A DNA stretch of 64,000 nt from Streptococcus devriesei DSM 19639 (GTDB taxonomy: Bacteria > Bacillota > Bacilli > Lactobacillales > Streptococcaceae), in assembly GCF_000423725.1 (NCBI RefSeq), contig NZ_AUIN01000012.1, positions 176,994 to 240,993 on the forward strand. The letters are read 5' to 3'. Position numbers and translations under genes: made by a program. Positions 35,456 to 46,865 of this stretch are shown here, one piece after another (within the stretch, counting starts at the first letter, position 1; each line of letters starts with the position of its first letter). The notes under the pieces are model-generated. The model was not told where the DNA came from. It ran no database searches and worked only from the letters and a program-made list of their open reading frames with translations.

Positions 35456-35875
35456 CTATACTCTCTTTCGATAAGCAAAGAGGAAGAGGAGCAGTATTAT
35501 AACCCCCAGTAATATCCCTGAAAAAGGCATGGTGGGCTCAAAAACAAGAGAAAACAGGTGATATGGTGCTGTCAGGGCTTCCTTTACGCTTGCACCCTGT
35601 TTAATATCTAAAGCAACAAAGGCACCGTAAGTCAGTGTAAAAAAGATAACTACGTAGCGGATAAAACTAAGTACAACCAGAGCCCAGCCACTTAGCTTAG
35701 TTCTGGACAAGAGCAGCAGAAGCCCTGATAAATAAGCAAACGGAAGAATAATCAGCCATTGAGACCGGTAAAAATAAAGCACTGCCAATGAGGCAATAAA
35801 AACCAGACCGATACCGATTTTATAATACAGCCAAAAGGGAGCCAACTCTTTTTGTTTCTTACTACTTCTTCTCAT
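35456..35875 (-). CDS. Predicted four-helix membrane protein
   Basis: 139 residues from the ATG at 35875, which has AGGAGAAGG upstream; the open frame continues 52 codons further without a site. A basic start (MRRSSKKQKEL) precedes about four hydrophobic helices and a basic tail (YRKRV). No family recognised. It sits between the DUF1307 lipoprotein and spxA as in S. mutans (SMU.2083 region, from memory). Confidence 0.65.
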   Translation of the reverse strand: MRRSSKKQKELAPFWLYYKIGIGLVFIASLAVLYFYRSQWLIILPFAYLSGLLLLLSRTKLSGWALVVLSFIRYVVIFFTLTYGAFVALDIKQGASVKEALTAPYHLFSLVFEPTMPFSGILLGVIILLLFLFAYRKRV

Positions 35876-36086
35876 AATCCTTCTCCTTGATTCCAGTATA
35901 GCATAATTTAAAGGAAAAACAGTAAGAATATTAAAAAAATTAAGGACCAATTCTAATGTTTTTACACTCCTCTGAGAAGTTTCTGGCTCTGTTTCATTTA
36001 CTTTCAGTATAGAAGCCGATCCGTGATGCAACAGTCTTTACCCTTTATGCTGAAACAAACTCCGCCGCAAATACTTAAGACAGCAA

Positions 36087-36114
36087 AAAAGCCGGAACAC
36101 AAGTTCCAGCTTTT
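36087..36114 (-). terminator. Terminator of spxA
   Basis: AAAAGCCGGAAC, loop ACAA, GTTCCAGCTTTT; one mismatch. Just downstream of spxA on the minus strand. The rest of 35876-36120 has no gene. Confidence 0.8.
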
Positions 36115-36120
36115 CACTTT

Positions 36121-36519
36121 TTACAAAGCTGCACGCAAACGAGCTTCTGTATTTTCAACATTGCGGATAGCCCGCGGCAAGAAAGCACGAATATCATCTT
36201 CTTTATAACCGACCTGAAGACGTTTATCATCAATCAAAATAGGACTCTTTAGAATCCGGGGATTCTCCTGAATTAAATCAATGACCTCGTTGACACTCAA
36301 ATCATCAATATTACAGTTGAGAGCCTTGGCATAACGATTTTTTGAGGATACAATACTTTCAATCCCGTTTTCTGTTTTTGAAAGGATGTTAAGAATCTCT
36401 TCCTTGGTCAGTATATCTTTTGCTAAGTTTTGTTCTTTATAAGGGAGTTTGTGAGCATTAAGCCATGTTTTTGCTTTCTTGCAACTTGTACAGCTTGAAA
36501 TTGTATAAATTTTAATCAT
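36121..36519 (-). CDS. spxA: Global stress regulator Spx
   Basis: 132 residues of the ArsC/Spx fold. The redox switch CTSC (residues 10-13) follows MIKIYTISS, and the RNA polymerase alpha-contact region is intact. Spx binds the alpha C-terminal domain and controls oxidative-stress genes; streptococci have SpxA1 and SpxA2, and the position beside recA is that of SpxA1 in S. mutans (from memory). Monocistronic. Confidence 0.88.
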   Translation of the reverse strand: MIKIYTISSCTSCKKAKTWLNAHKLPYKEQNLAKDILTKEEILNILSKTENGIESIVSSKNRYAKALNCNIDDLSVNEVIDLIQENPRILKSPILIDDKRLQVGYKEDDIRAFLPRAIRNVENTEARLRAAL

Positions 36520-36575
36520 GTTTCAATCTCTCTTTCCTTACAGGATAATACTATCTTAGCACAATTCATTAAATA

Positions 36576-36598
36576 AATAGTCGGTCTCTGGACCTATT
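36576..36598 (-). terminator. Terminator of recA
   Basis: AATAG-GGTC pairs with GACC-TATT; followed on the minus strand by TTTATTTAAT. Weak but placed right after the recA stop. Confidence 0.5.
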
Positions 36599-36603
36599 TT
36601 TAT

Positions 36604-37752
36604 TTAATCTTCCAGTTCAATAGCATCATCGAGTTCGAGAACGAGATCTTGATCAGATTGAGCAGTACTGTCTTCTTTAGATTCCTGTTTTTGATCAGAT
36701 TCACTGTCTTCAATCAAACCATACTGAACACGTACTTTATGGTCAATTTCATCAAAGATTTCGGGATTATCAGCCAAGAATTTCTTAGCATTTTCTGAAC
36801 CTTGACCAATCTTCTCACCATTATAAGAATACCAAGCACCAGCCTTTTGAATAATGCCTAAATCGCTGGCAATTTTAACCAGCTCACCTGTGCGGGAGAT
36901 TCCTTCTCCATACATGATTTCCACAAAGGCTTCCTTAAACGGCGGAGCAACTTTATTTTTTACAACTTTAATTTTGGTTTCCTTACCAATATTGCTGTCT
37001 TTTTGATCGCCGGTTCCCTTAATTTGAGTATTGCCGCGGACATCAAGACGCACAGACGCGTAAAACTTCAGTGCACGCCCGCCGGGTGTTGTTTCGGGAT
37101 TGCCAAACATCACTCCGACTTTTTCACGCAGCTGATTGATAAAAATTGCGATAGTTTTTGTCTTATTGATAGATGCAGACAGCTTACGCATGGCCTGACT
37201 CATCATCCGCGCCTGAAGACCGACATGGCTGTCACCGATGTCACCGTCGATTTCTGCACGCGGTACAAGCGCAGCAACTGAGTCAACAACTACCAAATCA
37301 ACAGCACCTGAGTCAATCAGCTGACCGGCAATTTCAAGGCCTTGCTCTCCTGAATCCGGCTGGGACAGCAGCAGTTCATCAATATTAACGCCCAGAGCTG
37401 CTGCATAGGCTGGATCTAAAGCATGCTCTGCGTCAATAAAAGCAGCAATTCCGCCATCTTTTTGGGCTTGGGCTACAGCATGAAGAGCAACGGTTGTTTT
37501 ACCTGATGATTCCGGTCCGTAGATTTCAACAATACGTCCTTTAGGATAGCCGCCGGCACCTAAGGCAATATCAAGAGCCAAGCTGCCTGAGCTCATGACT
37601 TGAACTTTTTGCTCAGCTCGTTCCCCAAGGCGCATAACGGCACCTTTACCAAAGTCTTTCTCAATATTTTTTAAAGCAGTATCAAGCGCTTTTTTGCGCT
37701 CATCTCCAAATTTTTTGGTAATTTCTTCTGTCTTTTTTGTTTTTTTTGCCAA
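36604..37752 (-). CDS. recA: Recombinase A
   Basis: 382 residues. Walker [10 protein letters not shown] (about residues 79-87), loop L1/L2 region [19 protein letters not shown] and the acidic C-terminal tail ([20 protein letters not shown]) are present. Drives homologous recombination and, in streptococci, transformation. It follows cinA by 43 bases in the competence-induced cinA-recA unit. A GGAGAAAAAGGAT site precedes the ATG. Confidence 0.97.
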   Translation of the reverse strand: MAKKTKKTEEITKKFGDERKKALDTALKNIEKDFGKGAVMRLGERAEQKVQVMSSGSLALDIALGAGGYPKGRIVEIYGPESSGKTTVALHAVAQAQKDGGIAAFIDAEHALDPAYAAALGVNIDELLLSQPDSGEQGLEIAGQLIDSGAVDLVVVDSVAALVPRAEIDGDIGDSHVGLQARMMSQAMRKLSASINKTKTIAIFINQLREKVGVMFGNPETTPGGRALKFYASVRLDVRGNTQIKGTGDQKDSNIGKETKIKVVKNKVAPPFKEAFVEIMYGEGISRTGELVKIASDLGIIQKAGAWYSYNGEKIGQGSENAKKFLADNPEIFDEIDHKVRVQYGLIEDSESDQKQESKEDSTAQSDQDLVLELDDAIELED

Positions 37753-37795
37753 TCCTTTTTCTCCTATTTTTTAAAGTTCCAAGACCGTCATTTTA

Positions 37796-39052
37796 TTATA
37801 CTAAATTTTTATCAGATAATAAAGTTTGACGTACTAAATTAAAAGCATGCAAAACAGCAATATGGCGTACATCTGAGCGGCTGCGGCCCCCTATCAAAAC
37901 CTTGCGTGACAAAGTTTCCTGAGCGCTTGACAGCCCGATAAAGACGGTTCCGGCCGGCTGACCTTCCAACTGATCGGGACCAGCTACTCCGGTCAAGGAA
38001 ACAGCTAAGTCTGCTCCGGTTAGAAGCCGTGACTGCTCCGCCATTTTTTTAGCGGTAAAATCGCTGACAACACCGTGCGTTTTTAGCTCTTCAAGCGGAA
38101 TATTCAGCATTTTTGCTTTTTCTTCTATGCTGTAAGTCACAAAGCCTCCCTTAAAAATATCCGAAGCTCCTGCAAAATCTGCCAGTCTTGCTTGAAACAG
38201 CCCTGCAGTTAAACTTTCGGCTGCTGTAATTGTTTTTCCTTCCTTTTTAAGCAGGTCAAACACTACCTGAGCCAATGAATTATCCTCACCATAGCCGTAA
38301 AGGTAGTCAGATAAATGGTCAACTGCTAAAATGTCTTTTTCTACTTGATCCAGCTTAGCATCTGCTCCCTCTTGACTATAGGCCTTTGTTGACAGCCGAA
38401 TGGTCACTTCTCCAATCTTGGCATAAGGAGCAATAGTGGGGTCTGTCTGTCTATCAATCAGGTCATGCAGCAAGGTAACCAAACGGCTCTCACCAATACC
38501 GAAAAAGCGCAGCACGCGCGAATAAAGCTGTTCAGACGTCTCAGATAAATAAGGCAGGAGCTCCTGATTGACCATAGGCTTCAATTCACTCGGCGGTCCC
38601 GGCAGTACAACATAAGTCACTCCTTCAGCTTTTAAAATACCGCCTACGGCTAAACCGGTTGCATTAGGCAGCGGCCGGCTTCCTGTAACAATCTGTGCCT
38701 GACGTTCATTGTTGGGCGTGCGTGCTGAGGCCGGACGAGAAGCAAAAAATTCATCCAGACGAGCTTGGGCAGCTTCATCAAAAACCAAATCTCTTCCTAA
38801 AAATTTTGCCAGGGTCTGCTTGGTTAAGTCATCTTCTGTGGGGCCTAAGCCGCCGCAGAGCACTACTAAATCGCTGCGTCCTTTAGCAATATTTAAAACA
38901 GACAAAAGACGCTCTTCATTATCACCTACTGCCGTCTGAAAATAAACATCAATGCCCAGCTGTGCCAGCTTTTCTGATAAAAACTGCGCATTGGTATTGA
39001 CAATCTGTCCCATCAAAATCTCTGTCCCGACAGCAATAATCTCAGCTTTCAT
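37796..39052 (-). CDS. cinA: Competence/damage-inducible protein CinA
   Basis: 418 residues. The N-terminal molybdopterin-binding-like domain has [20 protein letters not shown] and [12 protein letters not shown]; the C-terminal CinA domain has [22 protein letters not shown] and [16 protein letters not shown]. It is pyrophosphatase/nicotinamide-nucleotide amidase-related; in streptococci it anchors RecA at the membrane during transformation. Preceded by an exact CIN box. Confidence 0.95.
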   Translation of the reverse strand: MKAEIIAVGTEILMGQIVNTNAQFLSEKLAQLGIDVYFQTAVGDNEERLLSVLNIAKGRSDLVVLCGGLGPTEDDLTKQTLAKFLGRDLVFDEAAQARLDEFFASRPASARTPNNERQAQIVTGSRPLPNATGLAVGGILKAEGVTYVVLPGPPSELKPMVNQELLPYLSETSEQLYSRVLRFFGIGESRLVTLLHDLIDRQTDPTIAPYAKIGEVTIRLSTKAYSQEGADAKLDQVEKDILAVDHLSDYLYGYGEDNSLAQVVFDLLKKEGKTITAAESLTAGLFQARLADFAGASDIFKGGFVTYSIEEKAKMLNIPLEELKTHGVVSDFTAKKMAEQSRLLTGADLAVSLTGVAGPDQLEGQPAGTVFIGLSSAQETLSRKVLIGGRSRSDVRHIAVLHAFNLVRQTLLSDKNLV

Positions 39053-39069
39053 ATTGTCACCTACTTATC

Positions 39070-39077
39070 TATTCGTA
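39070..39077 (-). promoter_or_regulatory. ComX (SigX) CIN box upstream of cinA-recA
   Basis: On the minus strand: TACGAATA, the exact late-competence promoter core, 17 bases before the cinA start codon. This shows that recombination genes here are in the ComX regulon. Confidence 0.85.
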
Positions 39078-39224
39078 ATATCGCTTTATTTTATCACAAA
39101 ATAAGTTTAATTTCTTATTTTTGCTAAAAATCATTTTGGGCCTCTTGAGAGCTAAACTATAAAGCAATTACCGCGTTTTTACCGCGCTAAACCAGGAAGT
39201 CTTTTCACAAAATCGCTAACGACG

Positions 39225-39254
39225 AAAAAGACAAGGACAGCTGTCCCTGCTTTT
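39225..39254 (-). terminator. Terminator of tag
   Basis: AAAAAG-CA-GGACAG and CTGTCC-TG-CTTTT around the GGACAGCTGTCC palindrome. The other sequence in 39053-39342 is non-coding. Confidence 0.65.
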
Positions 39255-39342
39255 CATCATTATTATATCCGGTATTTACCTGTTCTGCCTAGTTATCTTA
39301 CTCTTACTGCGGTTTACAGGTCTGTCAAGTGAGCAATAAAAT

Positions 39343-39912
39343 TCAAGCTTCTCTCTTACTGGGATTAAAATCACAGCTGATTTCATGGTCATTGATCAAA
39401 CCAGCGGCCTGCAGATAAGAATAAATGCAGACGGGTCCGACAAATTTAAAGCCTTTCTTTTTTAAATCTTTGGAAAGATTCTCAGACAAAGCTGTCTTAC
39501 TCGGTACTTCCTGATAATTTTCGATATTATGATTGACGCTCTTGCCATTGACAAAAGACCAGAGGTAGGCATCAAAGCTAGCAAACTCTTCCTGAATTTT
39601 TAAAAAGGCCAGCGCGTTAGCACGAGTAGAATAAATTTTACGTTTATTGCGAATAATCTCAGGATTTTCCATCAATCGATCCAAATCCTGATCTGACATG
39701 TGAGCTACTTTTTGAACATCATAGTTATGGAAGGCTTTTTTAAAAGCAGCACGTTTATTGAGGACTGTCTCCCAAGACAGCCCTGCCTGGTAAGTCTCTA
39801 AGCACAGTAATTCAAATAGTTTTTGATCATCATGGAGCGGTTGTCCCCATTCCTCATCATGATAAGCGATATACAAAGGGTTGTTTTCTTTCACCCAGCC
39901 GCAGCGCTGCAT
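39343..39912 (-). CDS. tag: DNA-3-methyladenine glycosylase I
   Basis: 189 residues from the ATG at 39912, which has GAGGAGG five bases upstream (the open frame extends nine codons more). Tag landmarks: MQRCGWVKENNPLYIAYHDE with the zinc cysteine, EEWGQPLHDDQKLFELL, and the C-terminal CDFNPSKRE. Removes 3-methyladenine from alkylated DNA. 32 bases after ruvA and on the same strand, in the mutS-mutL-ruvA-tag repair block. Confidence 0.92.
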   Translation of the reverse strand: MQRCGWVKENNPLYIAYHDEEWGQPLHDDQKLFELLCLETYQAGLSWETVLNKRAAFKKAFHNYDVQKVAHMSDQDLDRLMENPEIIRNKRKIYSTRANALAFLKIQEEFASFDAYLWSFVNGKSVNHNIENYQEVPSKTALSENLSKDLKKKGFKFVGPVCIYSYLQAAGLINDHEISCDFNPSKREA

Positions 39913-39944
39913 AATAACCTCCTCTAATGAAAATATCAAGCTTG

Positions 39945-40538
39945 TTACTTAATGAGCATTTTTAAGGCTGCCTTGATGTAGTTCTCAGCCGTATCGTTAG
40001 TGCCTTCAAAGAACCTACGAATTTTTTTCAGTTCCTTGGCCTTATATCCCAATGCCAAAAGAGCCTCCATAGCTTCTTCCAAATCTTTATTGTCCGCAAC
40101 CGAAGGTTTGCTTCTTTTGCCAGCTTCTGCTGTTTCAGCATCGACAAACTTGCCAGCCAAATCTAAAACCATTTGTTGGGCGGTTTTTTTCCCGATTTTC
40201 GGAAATTTCATGAGGTAAGTCACATCGCTCTTATCAATAGCTGCTACTAAACCTTCATTATCGTCGGCTGCAATAATAGCAAGCGCTGACGTAGGCCCAA
40301 TTCCTGAGACTGAAATAAGATTAAGAAAAACCGACTTTTCATCTTCCGTATGAAAGCCATAAAGCAGCTGTGCATCCTCACGCACGACGTGATGCAGGTA
40401 AATTTTCAGTTCCTGATTCATCTGCTCTGAAAAGCTGTAAGGGTTAGCGACATTGATGATATAACCCAGACCATTTGCTTCAACGACAATGTATTTTGCT
40501 GTGATTTTCGTTAATTTTCCTTTGATATAATCAAACAT
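39945..40538 (-). CDS. ruvA: Holliday junction branch migration protein RuvA
   Basis: 197 residues. N-terminal OB domain ([20 protein letters not shown]), two helix-hairpin-helix motifs ([14 protein letters not shown] and [16 protein letters not shown]) and the C-terminal RuvB-contact domain ([19 protein letters not shown]). Binds four-way junctions and loads RuvB. AGAAAGGC upstream of the ATG. Confidence 0.95.
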   Translation of the reverse strand: MFDYIKGKLTKITAKYIVVEANGLGYIINVANPYSFSEQMNQELKIYLHHVVREDAQLLYGFHTEDEKSVFLNLISVSGIGPTSALAIIAADDNEGLVAAIDKSDVTYLMKFPKIGKKTAQQMVLDLAGKFVDAETAEAGKRSKPSVADNKDLEEAMEALLALGYKAKELKKIRRFFEGTNDTAENYIKAALKMLIK

Positions 40539-40620
40539 GTTTTTTGCCTTTCTTTAATCCTTACCAGTATAGCATAATTTATGAATTTTCGGGGGACTGT
40601 CAGCCAAGCATAAAAGCGGC

Positions 40621-41316
40621 CTAAAGGCAGGCGGCAGCTATTTTAAGAACTAAAAGCATCAGAATATTGACTGTATTGAAAAAAATATGCACAGCAATTG
40701 GGTAAAAAATCTGGTCAGTCCTTATATAAGCTATCCCATAGATAAAAGCAGCTATTAAATATGGAGTGGCATTAATAAACTCCGAAGTCTGAAACAGATG
40801 AATATGGATGGCTGCAAATAAGACGGCCTGTAAACTAACAATAAGCGGAAGAGGCAGGTATTTCTTGCCCAAATCAATCATGGACTTACGAAAGACTAAT
40901 TCTTCAACAACAGGCCCTGTCAATGAGACAGAGACAACAGCGGGCAGAAATAAGAAGCGATGATTAAGCAATTTTTCCAAATATACTTGATTGGCCAAGG
41001 TTTCTTCTGTGCTATTAAATAGTTGACAAAGGATACCCATCAAGACTGAACTCAGCACCTCTCCCAATAAGATTAAGACCGCCAGAAAGACCAAGCTTCC
41101 CAGCGAGCGCCAGATATGCTGTTTAAACGTCAAATAGGTGTGTGCAAAATCATCTCTAAACAGCCAAATTCCATTGATAGCGACTGCAATATAAACCGAA
41201 AATCGTAAAAATTGGCGAATATCGTCTGCTACTGGTAAAAAACGATAAGGATTCAGGAGGAAACACAGGATAAAGATGGTTAGAAATTTAATGCAGCGAG
41301 ATGCCGAATAACTCAT
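40621..41316 (-). CDS. CPBP family intramembrane metalloprotease
   Basis: 231 residues from the ATG at 41316 (GGAGGGAG upstream); an ATG at 41340 is unsupported. Seven or so helices. The three conserved boxes are present: EELVFRKSM, FAAIHIHLF and HIFFNTVN. CPBP/Abi proteins act in peptide processing or bacteriocin self-immunity; the role here is not known. It lies between mutL and ruvA, on the same strand. Unlike the copy at 7634-8465 it is intact. Confidence 0.85.
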   Translation of the reverse strand: MSYSASRCIKFLTIFILCFLLNPYRFLPVADDIRQFLRFSVYIAVAINGIWLFRDDFAHTYLTFKQHIWRSLGSLVFLAVLILLGEVLSSVLMGILCQLFNSTEETLANQVYLEKLLNHRFLFLPAVVSVSLTGPVVEELVFRKSMIDLGKKYLPLPLIVSLQAVLFAAIHIHLFQTSEFINATPYLIAAFIYGIAYIRTDQIFYPIAVHIFFNTVNILMLLVLKIAAACL

Positions 41317-41340
41317 GTTTCTCCCTCCTAATCCTCTCAA

Positions 41341-43296
41341 TCAGTATTTGCCCAACTCTCGCAGGCTGGTATGGTTTTCCTGAATCCGGCGGAACATTTT
41401 TTCCATATCAGACTTGGTAAAATTAACTAAAACCGGCCGACCGTGCGGACAGTTGTAGGGATTCTTGCACTGCGACAGCTGATTCAAAAGATTTCTGGCA
41501 GAATAGTCATCTAAGGCATGATTAGCTTTGATCGAGCGCTTGCAGGACATCATAATGGCCAGCTCTGCCCGGTAATTTTTTACGGATACTTCATTTGTCA
41601 AAAGCAGCATGTCGCACATTTCATAAATGGCAGATTCGATTTCTTTTTCCTGCAGCCAGATCGGATGCTCTCGCAGAATGAAAGTATTTTCCCCGTAGGC
41701 CTCCAAGTAGATACCAACTTCGTTGAGAATTGGCATTTTTTCCTGCAAGGTCATAAAATCATTGGCTGGGAATTCAAAAAGATAAGGCACCAAAAGCTGC
41801 TGTAAACTACTGTCAACCTGACCTATTTTTTCACGATAGTACTCATATTTTACACGTTCTTGTGCAGCGTGCTGATCAATAATGTAAAGACCGCCTTCCC
41901 CCTGAGCAAAGAGATAAGTTCCATGCATCTGACCGAAATAATCCAATTCAGGAAAAGAAGAGGCTTCTTCATTTTCCAAATTTTGCATCAGCTTACTGAG
42001 CTGACGTTTTTGGTTTTTATCACTTAAAATGATATCTGGGTGGTCTTTGTCCTCTTGGCTGTCTTGCTTGCGCTCAGCATATTTAACTGCACCAGACGGT
42101 TCGTTGTCAACAGCTTGCTTTACAGCATTGTCAACTTCTGTAAAGGAAGTTTCAGCCTCTGCTACTGTTGTGTCTTTACGGAAAAAATCATTTTTCTCCT
42201 TGTCGTAATAAATACTTGGCTGCTTTAGCGGCAAGGAAGTCTGCTGCTGCGTTTGACTATGGCGAGTGCTGGCCTTAGCAAGATTTTCCAGAGCATCAGG
42301 AATTAAGTCCTGTTCTCTGAGACTGTCAGCAATAGCTGAGCTGATAAGCTGCATCAGCTCTTTTTCTTTAGAAATTCTAACTTCCTGCTTGGTAGGGTGA
42401 ACATTGACATCTGCTAGGTAAGGATCGATCTGAATATCAATAACTGCAATAGGAAAGCGCCCCACCATCAGCTTAGACCCGTAACCATCTAAGATGGCTC
42501 GGTTCAGCAGAAAATTCTTGATATAGCGTCCGTTGATAAGAATCGTGATATAGTTGCGGTTTGCCCGTGTCAGCTCCGGCAGGCTGATATAGCCGGACAC
42601 TTCAAAATCAAGGTCAGCATTGGAAATTTCAACCATTTTTTTAGCCGTATTAAGGCCGTAAATGCCTGCTATAGCCTGGCGCAAATCACCATTGCCTGAA
42701 GTTCTTGTCAGTTCACGGCCGTCATTAACCAAGGTAAAGGCAATCTCCGGGTGGGCCAGACTGAGACGGTTGATAACATCAATAATGTGGGCTAACTCAG
42801 CTTGCAGACTCTTCATATATTTTAGCCGAGCCGGAGTATTGAAAAAAAGATCTTCGACGGTTATTTTTGTACCAACCGGTGTACTGACGGCTTCTTCTTT
42901 TTCAACCTTGCCTCCGTTAGCCAGGAGGAAAGTCCCGTGATTTTCTGTCTTACTGGCAGTTTTGATACTCAAACGGCTGACAGAGGCGATGGAAGGAAGG
43001 GCTTCACCGCGAAAACCCAGCGTGCGAATCCTAAAAAGGTCAGCCTGACTCTTGATTTTACTGGTGGCATGGCGGTGCAGACTCATAGCTACATCAGCCT
43101 CTTCCATTCCTTGACCGTTATCTGTCACCTGAATCTTTTTGAGACCTGATTCCTCAATTTCGATGGTGATCTGACTGCTGCCTGCATCAATAGCATTTTC
43201 CACTAATTCTTTTACGACACTGGCCGGTCTTTCAATGACTTCACCGGCAGCGATCTGATTGGCTAATATTTCTGGTAGTTCAATAATTTTTGACAT
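41341..43296 (-). CDS. mutL: DNA mismatch repair protein MutL
   Basis: 651 residues. N-terminal GHKL ATPase: [28 protein letters not shown] and [13 protein letters not shown]-terminal dimerisation domain carries the [12 protein letters not shown] nicking-endonuclease motif (DQHA-x2-E-x4-E) and CPHGRP, so this MutL is predicted to be an endonuclease. The middle linker is long and charged. mutS lies 74 bases upstream with a hairpin between. Confidence 0.95.
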   Translation of the reverse strand: MSKIIELPEILANQIAAGEVIERPASVVKELVENAIDAGSSQITIEIEESGLKKIQVTDNGQGMEEADVAMSLHRHATSKIKSQADLFRIRTLGFRGEALPSIASVSRLSIKTASKTENHGTFLLANGGKVEKEEAVSTPVGTKITVEDLFFNTPARLKYMKSLQAELAHIIDVINRLSLAHPEIAFTLVNDGRELTRTSGNGDLRQAIAGIYGLNTAKKMVEISNADLDFEVSGYISLPELTRANRNYITILINGRYIKNFLLNRAILDGYGSKLMVGRFPIAVIDIQIDPYLADVNVHPTKQEVRISKEKELMQLISSAIADSLREQDLIPDALENLAKASTRHSQTQQQTSLPLKQPSIYYDKEKNDFFRKDTTVAEAETSFTEVDNAVKQAVDNEPSGAVKYAERKQDSQEDKDHPDIILSDKNQKRQLSKLMQNLENEEASSFPELDYFGQMHGTYLFAQGEGGLYIIDQHAAQERVKYEYYREKIGQVDSSLQQLLVPYLFEFPANDFMTLQEKMPILNEVGIYLEAYGENTFILREHPIWLQEKEIESAIYEMCDMLLLTNEVSVKNYRAELAIMMSCKRSIKANHALDDYSARNLLNQLSQCKNPYNCPHGRPVLVNFTKSDMEKMFRRIQENHTSLRELGKY

Positions 43297-43340
43297 AAGT
43301 TACCTCACTGGAATGTGTGTCTATTATAACATAAAACAAA

Positions 43341-43366
43341 GGAGCAATCTCAATTGAGATAACTCC
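43341..43366 (-). terminator. Hairpin between mutS and mutL
   Basis: GGAG-AATCTCAATTGAGAT-CTCC, an almost perfect palindrome right after the mutS stop and followed on the minus strand by TTTGTTTT. Likely a partial terminator. Confidence 0.6.
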
Positions 43367-43370
43367 TCTG

Positions 43371-45920
43371 CTATAGCATATCTTTCAAATCAAAAAGAGC
43401 ATTCATCGCTTCTCTCGGGGTTAAATTGGCAACATCCAGCTGTCCTAATTTTTCCAGCAGCTCTTTGTGATCGTCAGTGATAGTAAAGAGCGACAGCTGT
43501 TCTTGGGCAGGCTGATCAGGACTTTTGTCATTTTTCAGATTAACCGAAACAGCAGCACTGGTGTTTTCTAAGTCTACTAAAATATGGTCTGCACGGTTCA
43601 ATAAATCTTCAGGGAGGCCGGCAATTTTTGCGACATGAATCCCATAAGACTTATCTGCCGGACCGTCTGTTATCTTGTGTAAGAAAGTCACTTCCCCATC
43701 TTTTTCCAGAGTTGCAACATGGACATTGACAAGGTGTGTCAAGCTAGTTGACAGGTCTGTCAACTCGTGATAGTGAGTGGCAAACATCGTCTTAGCCTTG
43801 ATGTTATCATGAATGTATTCAATAATAGCCTGTGCCAGAGCCATTCCGTCATAGGTAGCTGTTCCGCGGCCCAGTTCATCAAAAAGAATCAGAGAGTTTT
43901 CATTGGCAGCCTTGATAGCATGGTTGGCTTCCATCATTTCAACCATAAAGGTTGACTGCCCGGAAATCAAATCATCTGCCGCACCGATGCGGGTAAAAAT
44001 AGCATCAAAAATAGGCAGATCAGCTGAATTAGCTGCAACAAAGGATCCCATTTGAGCCATGATGACAGTCAGGGCGAGCTGGCGCATATAGGTTGACTTA
44101 CCGCTCATATTAGGTCCTGTAATCAGCTGGATACTGGTATCTTGATTGAGATGGATCGTATTAGGAATATACTCTTGGGCACCCATGACTTTTTCAACCA
44201 CTGCATGGCGGCCGCTCTCAATAGTGATGATTCTATCATCGTTAAAAACCGGACGAACATAGTGGTTATTTTCTGCCACCACCGCCAAACTTTGCAGGAC
44301 ATCAACCGTTGCCAGCGTCTTAGCCAGAGTTTGCAGGCGTTCAATATAGGATTCAACCTGAGCCCTAATCCTCATGAAAATATCATACTCTAAATTAGCT
44401 GATTCTTCTCGCGCTTCCAGCATTTCACCCTCAATTTTGGCTAACTCCGCTGTTCCGAAACGCTCAGAATTTTTCAAGGTTGCCTTTCTAAAGAAGTGTT
44501 CAGGCACCAAAGAGAGATTAGAATTAGTGACATGGAAATAGTAACCGTCTTTTTTATTATAATCAATCTTCAAAGTGGAAATACCGCTTGCTTGGCGCTC
44601 TTTGGCCTCGATATCCGCAATCCAGCTTGTTCCTTCCCTCATGACTTTATGGTATTTATCCAAGGTCTCATCAAAACCTTCGCGAATAATATTACCTTCT
44701 GTAATCGTCATTTGCGCGTTAGGATCAATAGCTGAGCGAATCAGCTCTTCAAGCTCTGGAAGGGGATCAATTTGATTGACTAAATTTTCCAGCGCAGGAT
44801 TGGCAAAACTTTCTAAAATAGCCTTAATGACCGGAACCTGAGCCAAGGTCTGACCCAGCTGCAAAAGATCCTTAGGATTTGCTTTTCCAAAAGAAACTCG
44901 GCTGGCCAAGCGCTCGATATCGTAAACTCCCTTAAGACTGTCGCTCAAATCACTGCGTTCAAAAAATTGATCAAGAAAAACTTGGATAATCTCCTGACGC
45001 TTGCTGATAAGCTTACGGCTGACTAAAGGACGGTCAATCCAAGTCCGTAAAAGCCGGGTTCCCATCGCTGTTTTTGTCTCGTCCAAAAGCCAATAGAGGC
45101 TGCCGTGTTTTTTACCGCTGCGAGCATTTTCCAAGAGATCCAAACTGGATTTTGTGGTGTAAGACATTTGCAAATAATCTTTAATTTCGTAGTGGACAAG
45201 CTTTTGTAAATGGCTCAGCTCTCGCTTTTGAGTTGTATGCACATATTGTAAAAGCTTACCAGCTACGGCAAGCTCCAGATCGGTTAACTGGCTGTCAAGC
45301 AGGTGCAGATCGCCATAGACCGTTTTTTCAACAGACAAGAGAAGATTCATCTGCTTGCGGAAAATCTGTTCTGCTTCCTCATCAAGATCAAAACCCAGAA
45401 CCAGCTCACGCGCCTTAAGATTAAGCACTTCACTTCTGACCGCGGTTAAATCTGCTAAGGTCGTCGCATAAAATTCCCCGGTTGACAGATCCATATAAGA
45501 AAGTCCAAAACGATTGCCGTCCGTATCAAGAGCAACTAAAAAATTATTGGCACTGTCCGGCTTGCTTGAATCCACCAGCGTCCCCGGTGTAATAACCTGA
45601 ACGACCTCACGTTTAACGACACCGACAGCTTTTTTAGGATCTTCCATCTGCTCAGCAATAGCAACCTTGTAACCCAGCTCAACCAGCACATCAATATACT
45701 GCTGAGCTGAATGGTAGGGAACACCCGCCATTGGAATGGGATTGTCTGCATTTTTGTTGCGGCTGGTGAGGCTGATTTCTAAAATTCTGGCGGCCTTGAC
45801 GGCATCATCATAAAATAGTTCGTAAAAATCTCCCATACGGAAAAGCAAAAAAGCATCTGGATAATCTTCCTTAATATCCAAATACTGCTGCATTCCCGGA
45901 GAGAGTTTTTCCTTAGTCAT
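43371..45920 (-). CDS. mutS: DNA mismatch repair protein MutS
   Basis: 849 residues. Mismatch-binding domain I opens [18 protein letters not shown] with [10 protein letters not shown] (Phe-x-Glu wedge region). The ATPase has [21 protein letters not shown] and the FATHYHEL switch. The C-terminus is usual length with the dimer helix. First step of mismatch repair. Overlaps the YlbF gene by eight bases. Confidence 0.96.
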   Translation of the reverse strand: MTKEKLSPGMQQYLDIKEDYPDAFLLFRMGDFYELFYDDAVKAARILEISLTSRNKNADNPIPMAGVPYHSAQQYIDVLVELGYKVAIAEQMEDPKKAVGVVKREVVQVITPGTLVDSSKPDSANNFLVALDTDGNRFGLSYMDLSTGEFYATTLADLTAVRSEVLNLKARELVLGFDLDEEAEQIFRKQMNLLLSVEKTVYGDLHLLDSQLTDLELAVAGKLLQYVHTTQKRELSHLQKLVHYEIKDYLQMSYTTKSSLDLLENARSGKKHGSLYWLLDETKTAMGTRLLRTWIDRPLVSRKLISKRQEIIQVFLDQFFERSDLSDSLKGVYDIERLASRVSFGKANPKDLLQLGQTLAQVPVIKAILESFANPALENLVNQIDPLPELEELIRSAIDPNAQMTITEGNIIREGFDETLDKYHKVMREGTSWIADIEAKERQASGISTLKIDYNKKDGYYFHVTNSNLSLVPEHFFRKATLKNSERFGTAELAKIEGEMLEAREESANLEYDIFMRIRAQVESYIERLQTLAKTLATVDVLQSLAVVAENNHYVRPVFNDDRIITIESGRHAVVEKVMGAQEYIPNTIHLNQDTSIQLITGPNMSGKSTYMRQLALTVIMAQMGSFVAANSADLPIFDAIFTRIGAADDLISGQSTFMVEMMEANHAIKAANENSLILFDELGRGTATYDGMALAQAIIEYIHDNIKAKTMFATHYHELTDLSTSLTHLVNVHVATLEKDGEVTFLHKITDGPADKSYGIHVAKIAGLPEDLLNRADHILVDLENTSAAVSVNLKNDKSPDQPAQEQLSLFTITDDHKELLEKLGQLDVANLTPREAMNALFDLKDML

Positions 45921-46260
45921 TTCCTAACTCCTCATTTATCCTGTCTTCCAGCGTCTTTGTAACATACTGCAAAAGATCGCTGGCATCCTGCATCTTAGCT
46001 CGATAATCCTGGACAATCGGAAGGCCGTCTAAATCTTTTCCCAGCTGCTCCGCCTGCTGATCTGCCTTTTTTTGAGCCTTTGCCTTTTCAATTTTCTGAA
46101 AAAGCACAGCATCTTGCTGATAAGCCTTCATTTCATGGGCCAAGTGGCTGAGCTCAGGCAGCGACTTAATCTTTTTTTCAACAGCCTGATAAGCTGTGAC
46201 ACTGTCATGTTTTCGCAGCAGTGCAACTAAAGTTTCAAGTGCTTCTTCAAATGAATTCAT
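45913..46260 (-). CDS. YlbF/YmcA family protein (DUF964)
   Basis: 115 residues, helical and Lys/Glu/Gln-rich, consistent with the Com_YlbF domain. In Bacillus such proteins form the Y-complex that tunes RNase Y and competence/biofilm gene expression. Here it overlaps argR by four bases and mutS by eight, so translation of argR-ylbF-mutS is coupled. Confidence 0.75.
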   Translation of the reverse strand: MNSFEEALETLVALLRKHDSVTAYQAVEKKIKSLPELSHLAHEMKAYQQDAVLFQKIEKAKAQKKADQQAEQLGKDLDGLPIVQDYRAKMQDASDLLQYVTKTLEDRINEELGND

Positions 46261-46694
46261 AGGTTTGACAAAATATCATTTTCCAGCCGGCCGGCGGTTT
46301 CTTCATCTTTACAAATAACTAACAAGGTGTCCGCACCGGCAATCGTTCCCAGAATTTCAGACTTTTGGCTGCCATCAATCAGATTGGCCAAAACATCTGC
46401 CTCACCCAGATTCGTATGCAGAACCAGCATAAAGCCAGCACGTGCAACGCTTAAAACATAACTCAAAATAAGGGGTTCAAAGTAAGAAGACTCCCCTTCT
46501 GAAAGGCTGTAGTACAGCCGTCCTGATTCGTCTCGCAGTTTTAACAGGCCGATCTCCCGCAAATCGCGCGAAAGGGTCGCCTGTGTTACCGAAATGCCCT
46601 CTTTTTGAAGATGGGCTTTAATTTCTTCCTGAGTACCGATATGATTGGCCTGAATGATACGCTTTATCTGCTGCTGACGGTCTTTTTTATTCAT
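46257..46694 (-). CDS. argR: Arginine repressor ArgR
   Basis: 145 residues from the ATG at 46694, chosen because GAGGAAACT lies just upstream; the frame opens four codons earlier. N-terminal winged helix ([31 protein letters not shown]) and C-terminal arginine-binding/hexamer domain ([12 protein letters not shown]). Streptococci usually have several ArgR/AhrC paralogues; this one is divergent from argS, which suggests control of argS or arginine metabolism. An extended -10 (TGATATAAT) lies upstream. Confidence 0.9.
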   Translation of the reverse strand: MNKKDRQQQIKRIIQANHIGTQEEIKAHLQKEGISVTQATLSRDLREIGLLKLRDESGRLYYSLSEGESSYFEPLILSYVLSVARAGFMLVLHTNLGEADVLANLIDGSQKSEILGTIAGADTLLVICKDEETAGRLENDILSNL

Positions 46695-46865
46695 TAGTTT
46701 CCTCAATTATCTGATTATCTCTAAAATTATATCAAAAATTGGGGCTTTTTTCATCCTTTGATTGTTAAAAGCAGCTGACAGGAAAGATTGTAGATTTTTT
46801 GCAATTTTCAGCAAAAGCATGGTAATTTATGTTAAAATAAAATGATTACTTTTGAGGAGACAGAA

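Noticed and set aside
46695..46865. ARG boxes between argR and argS
   Set aside because: A+T-rich sequence, but no convincing TGTATAATWWTTATACA-like palindrome.
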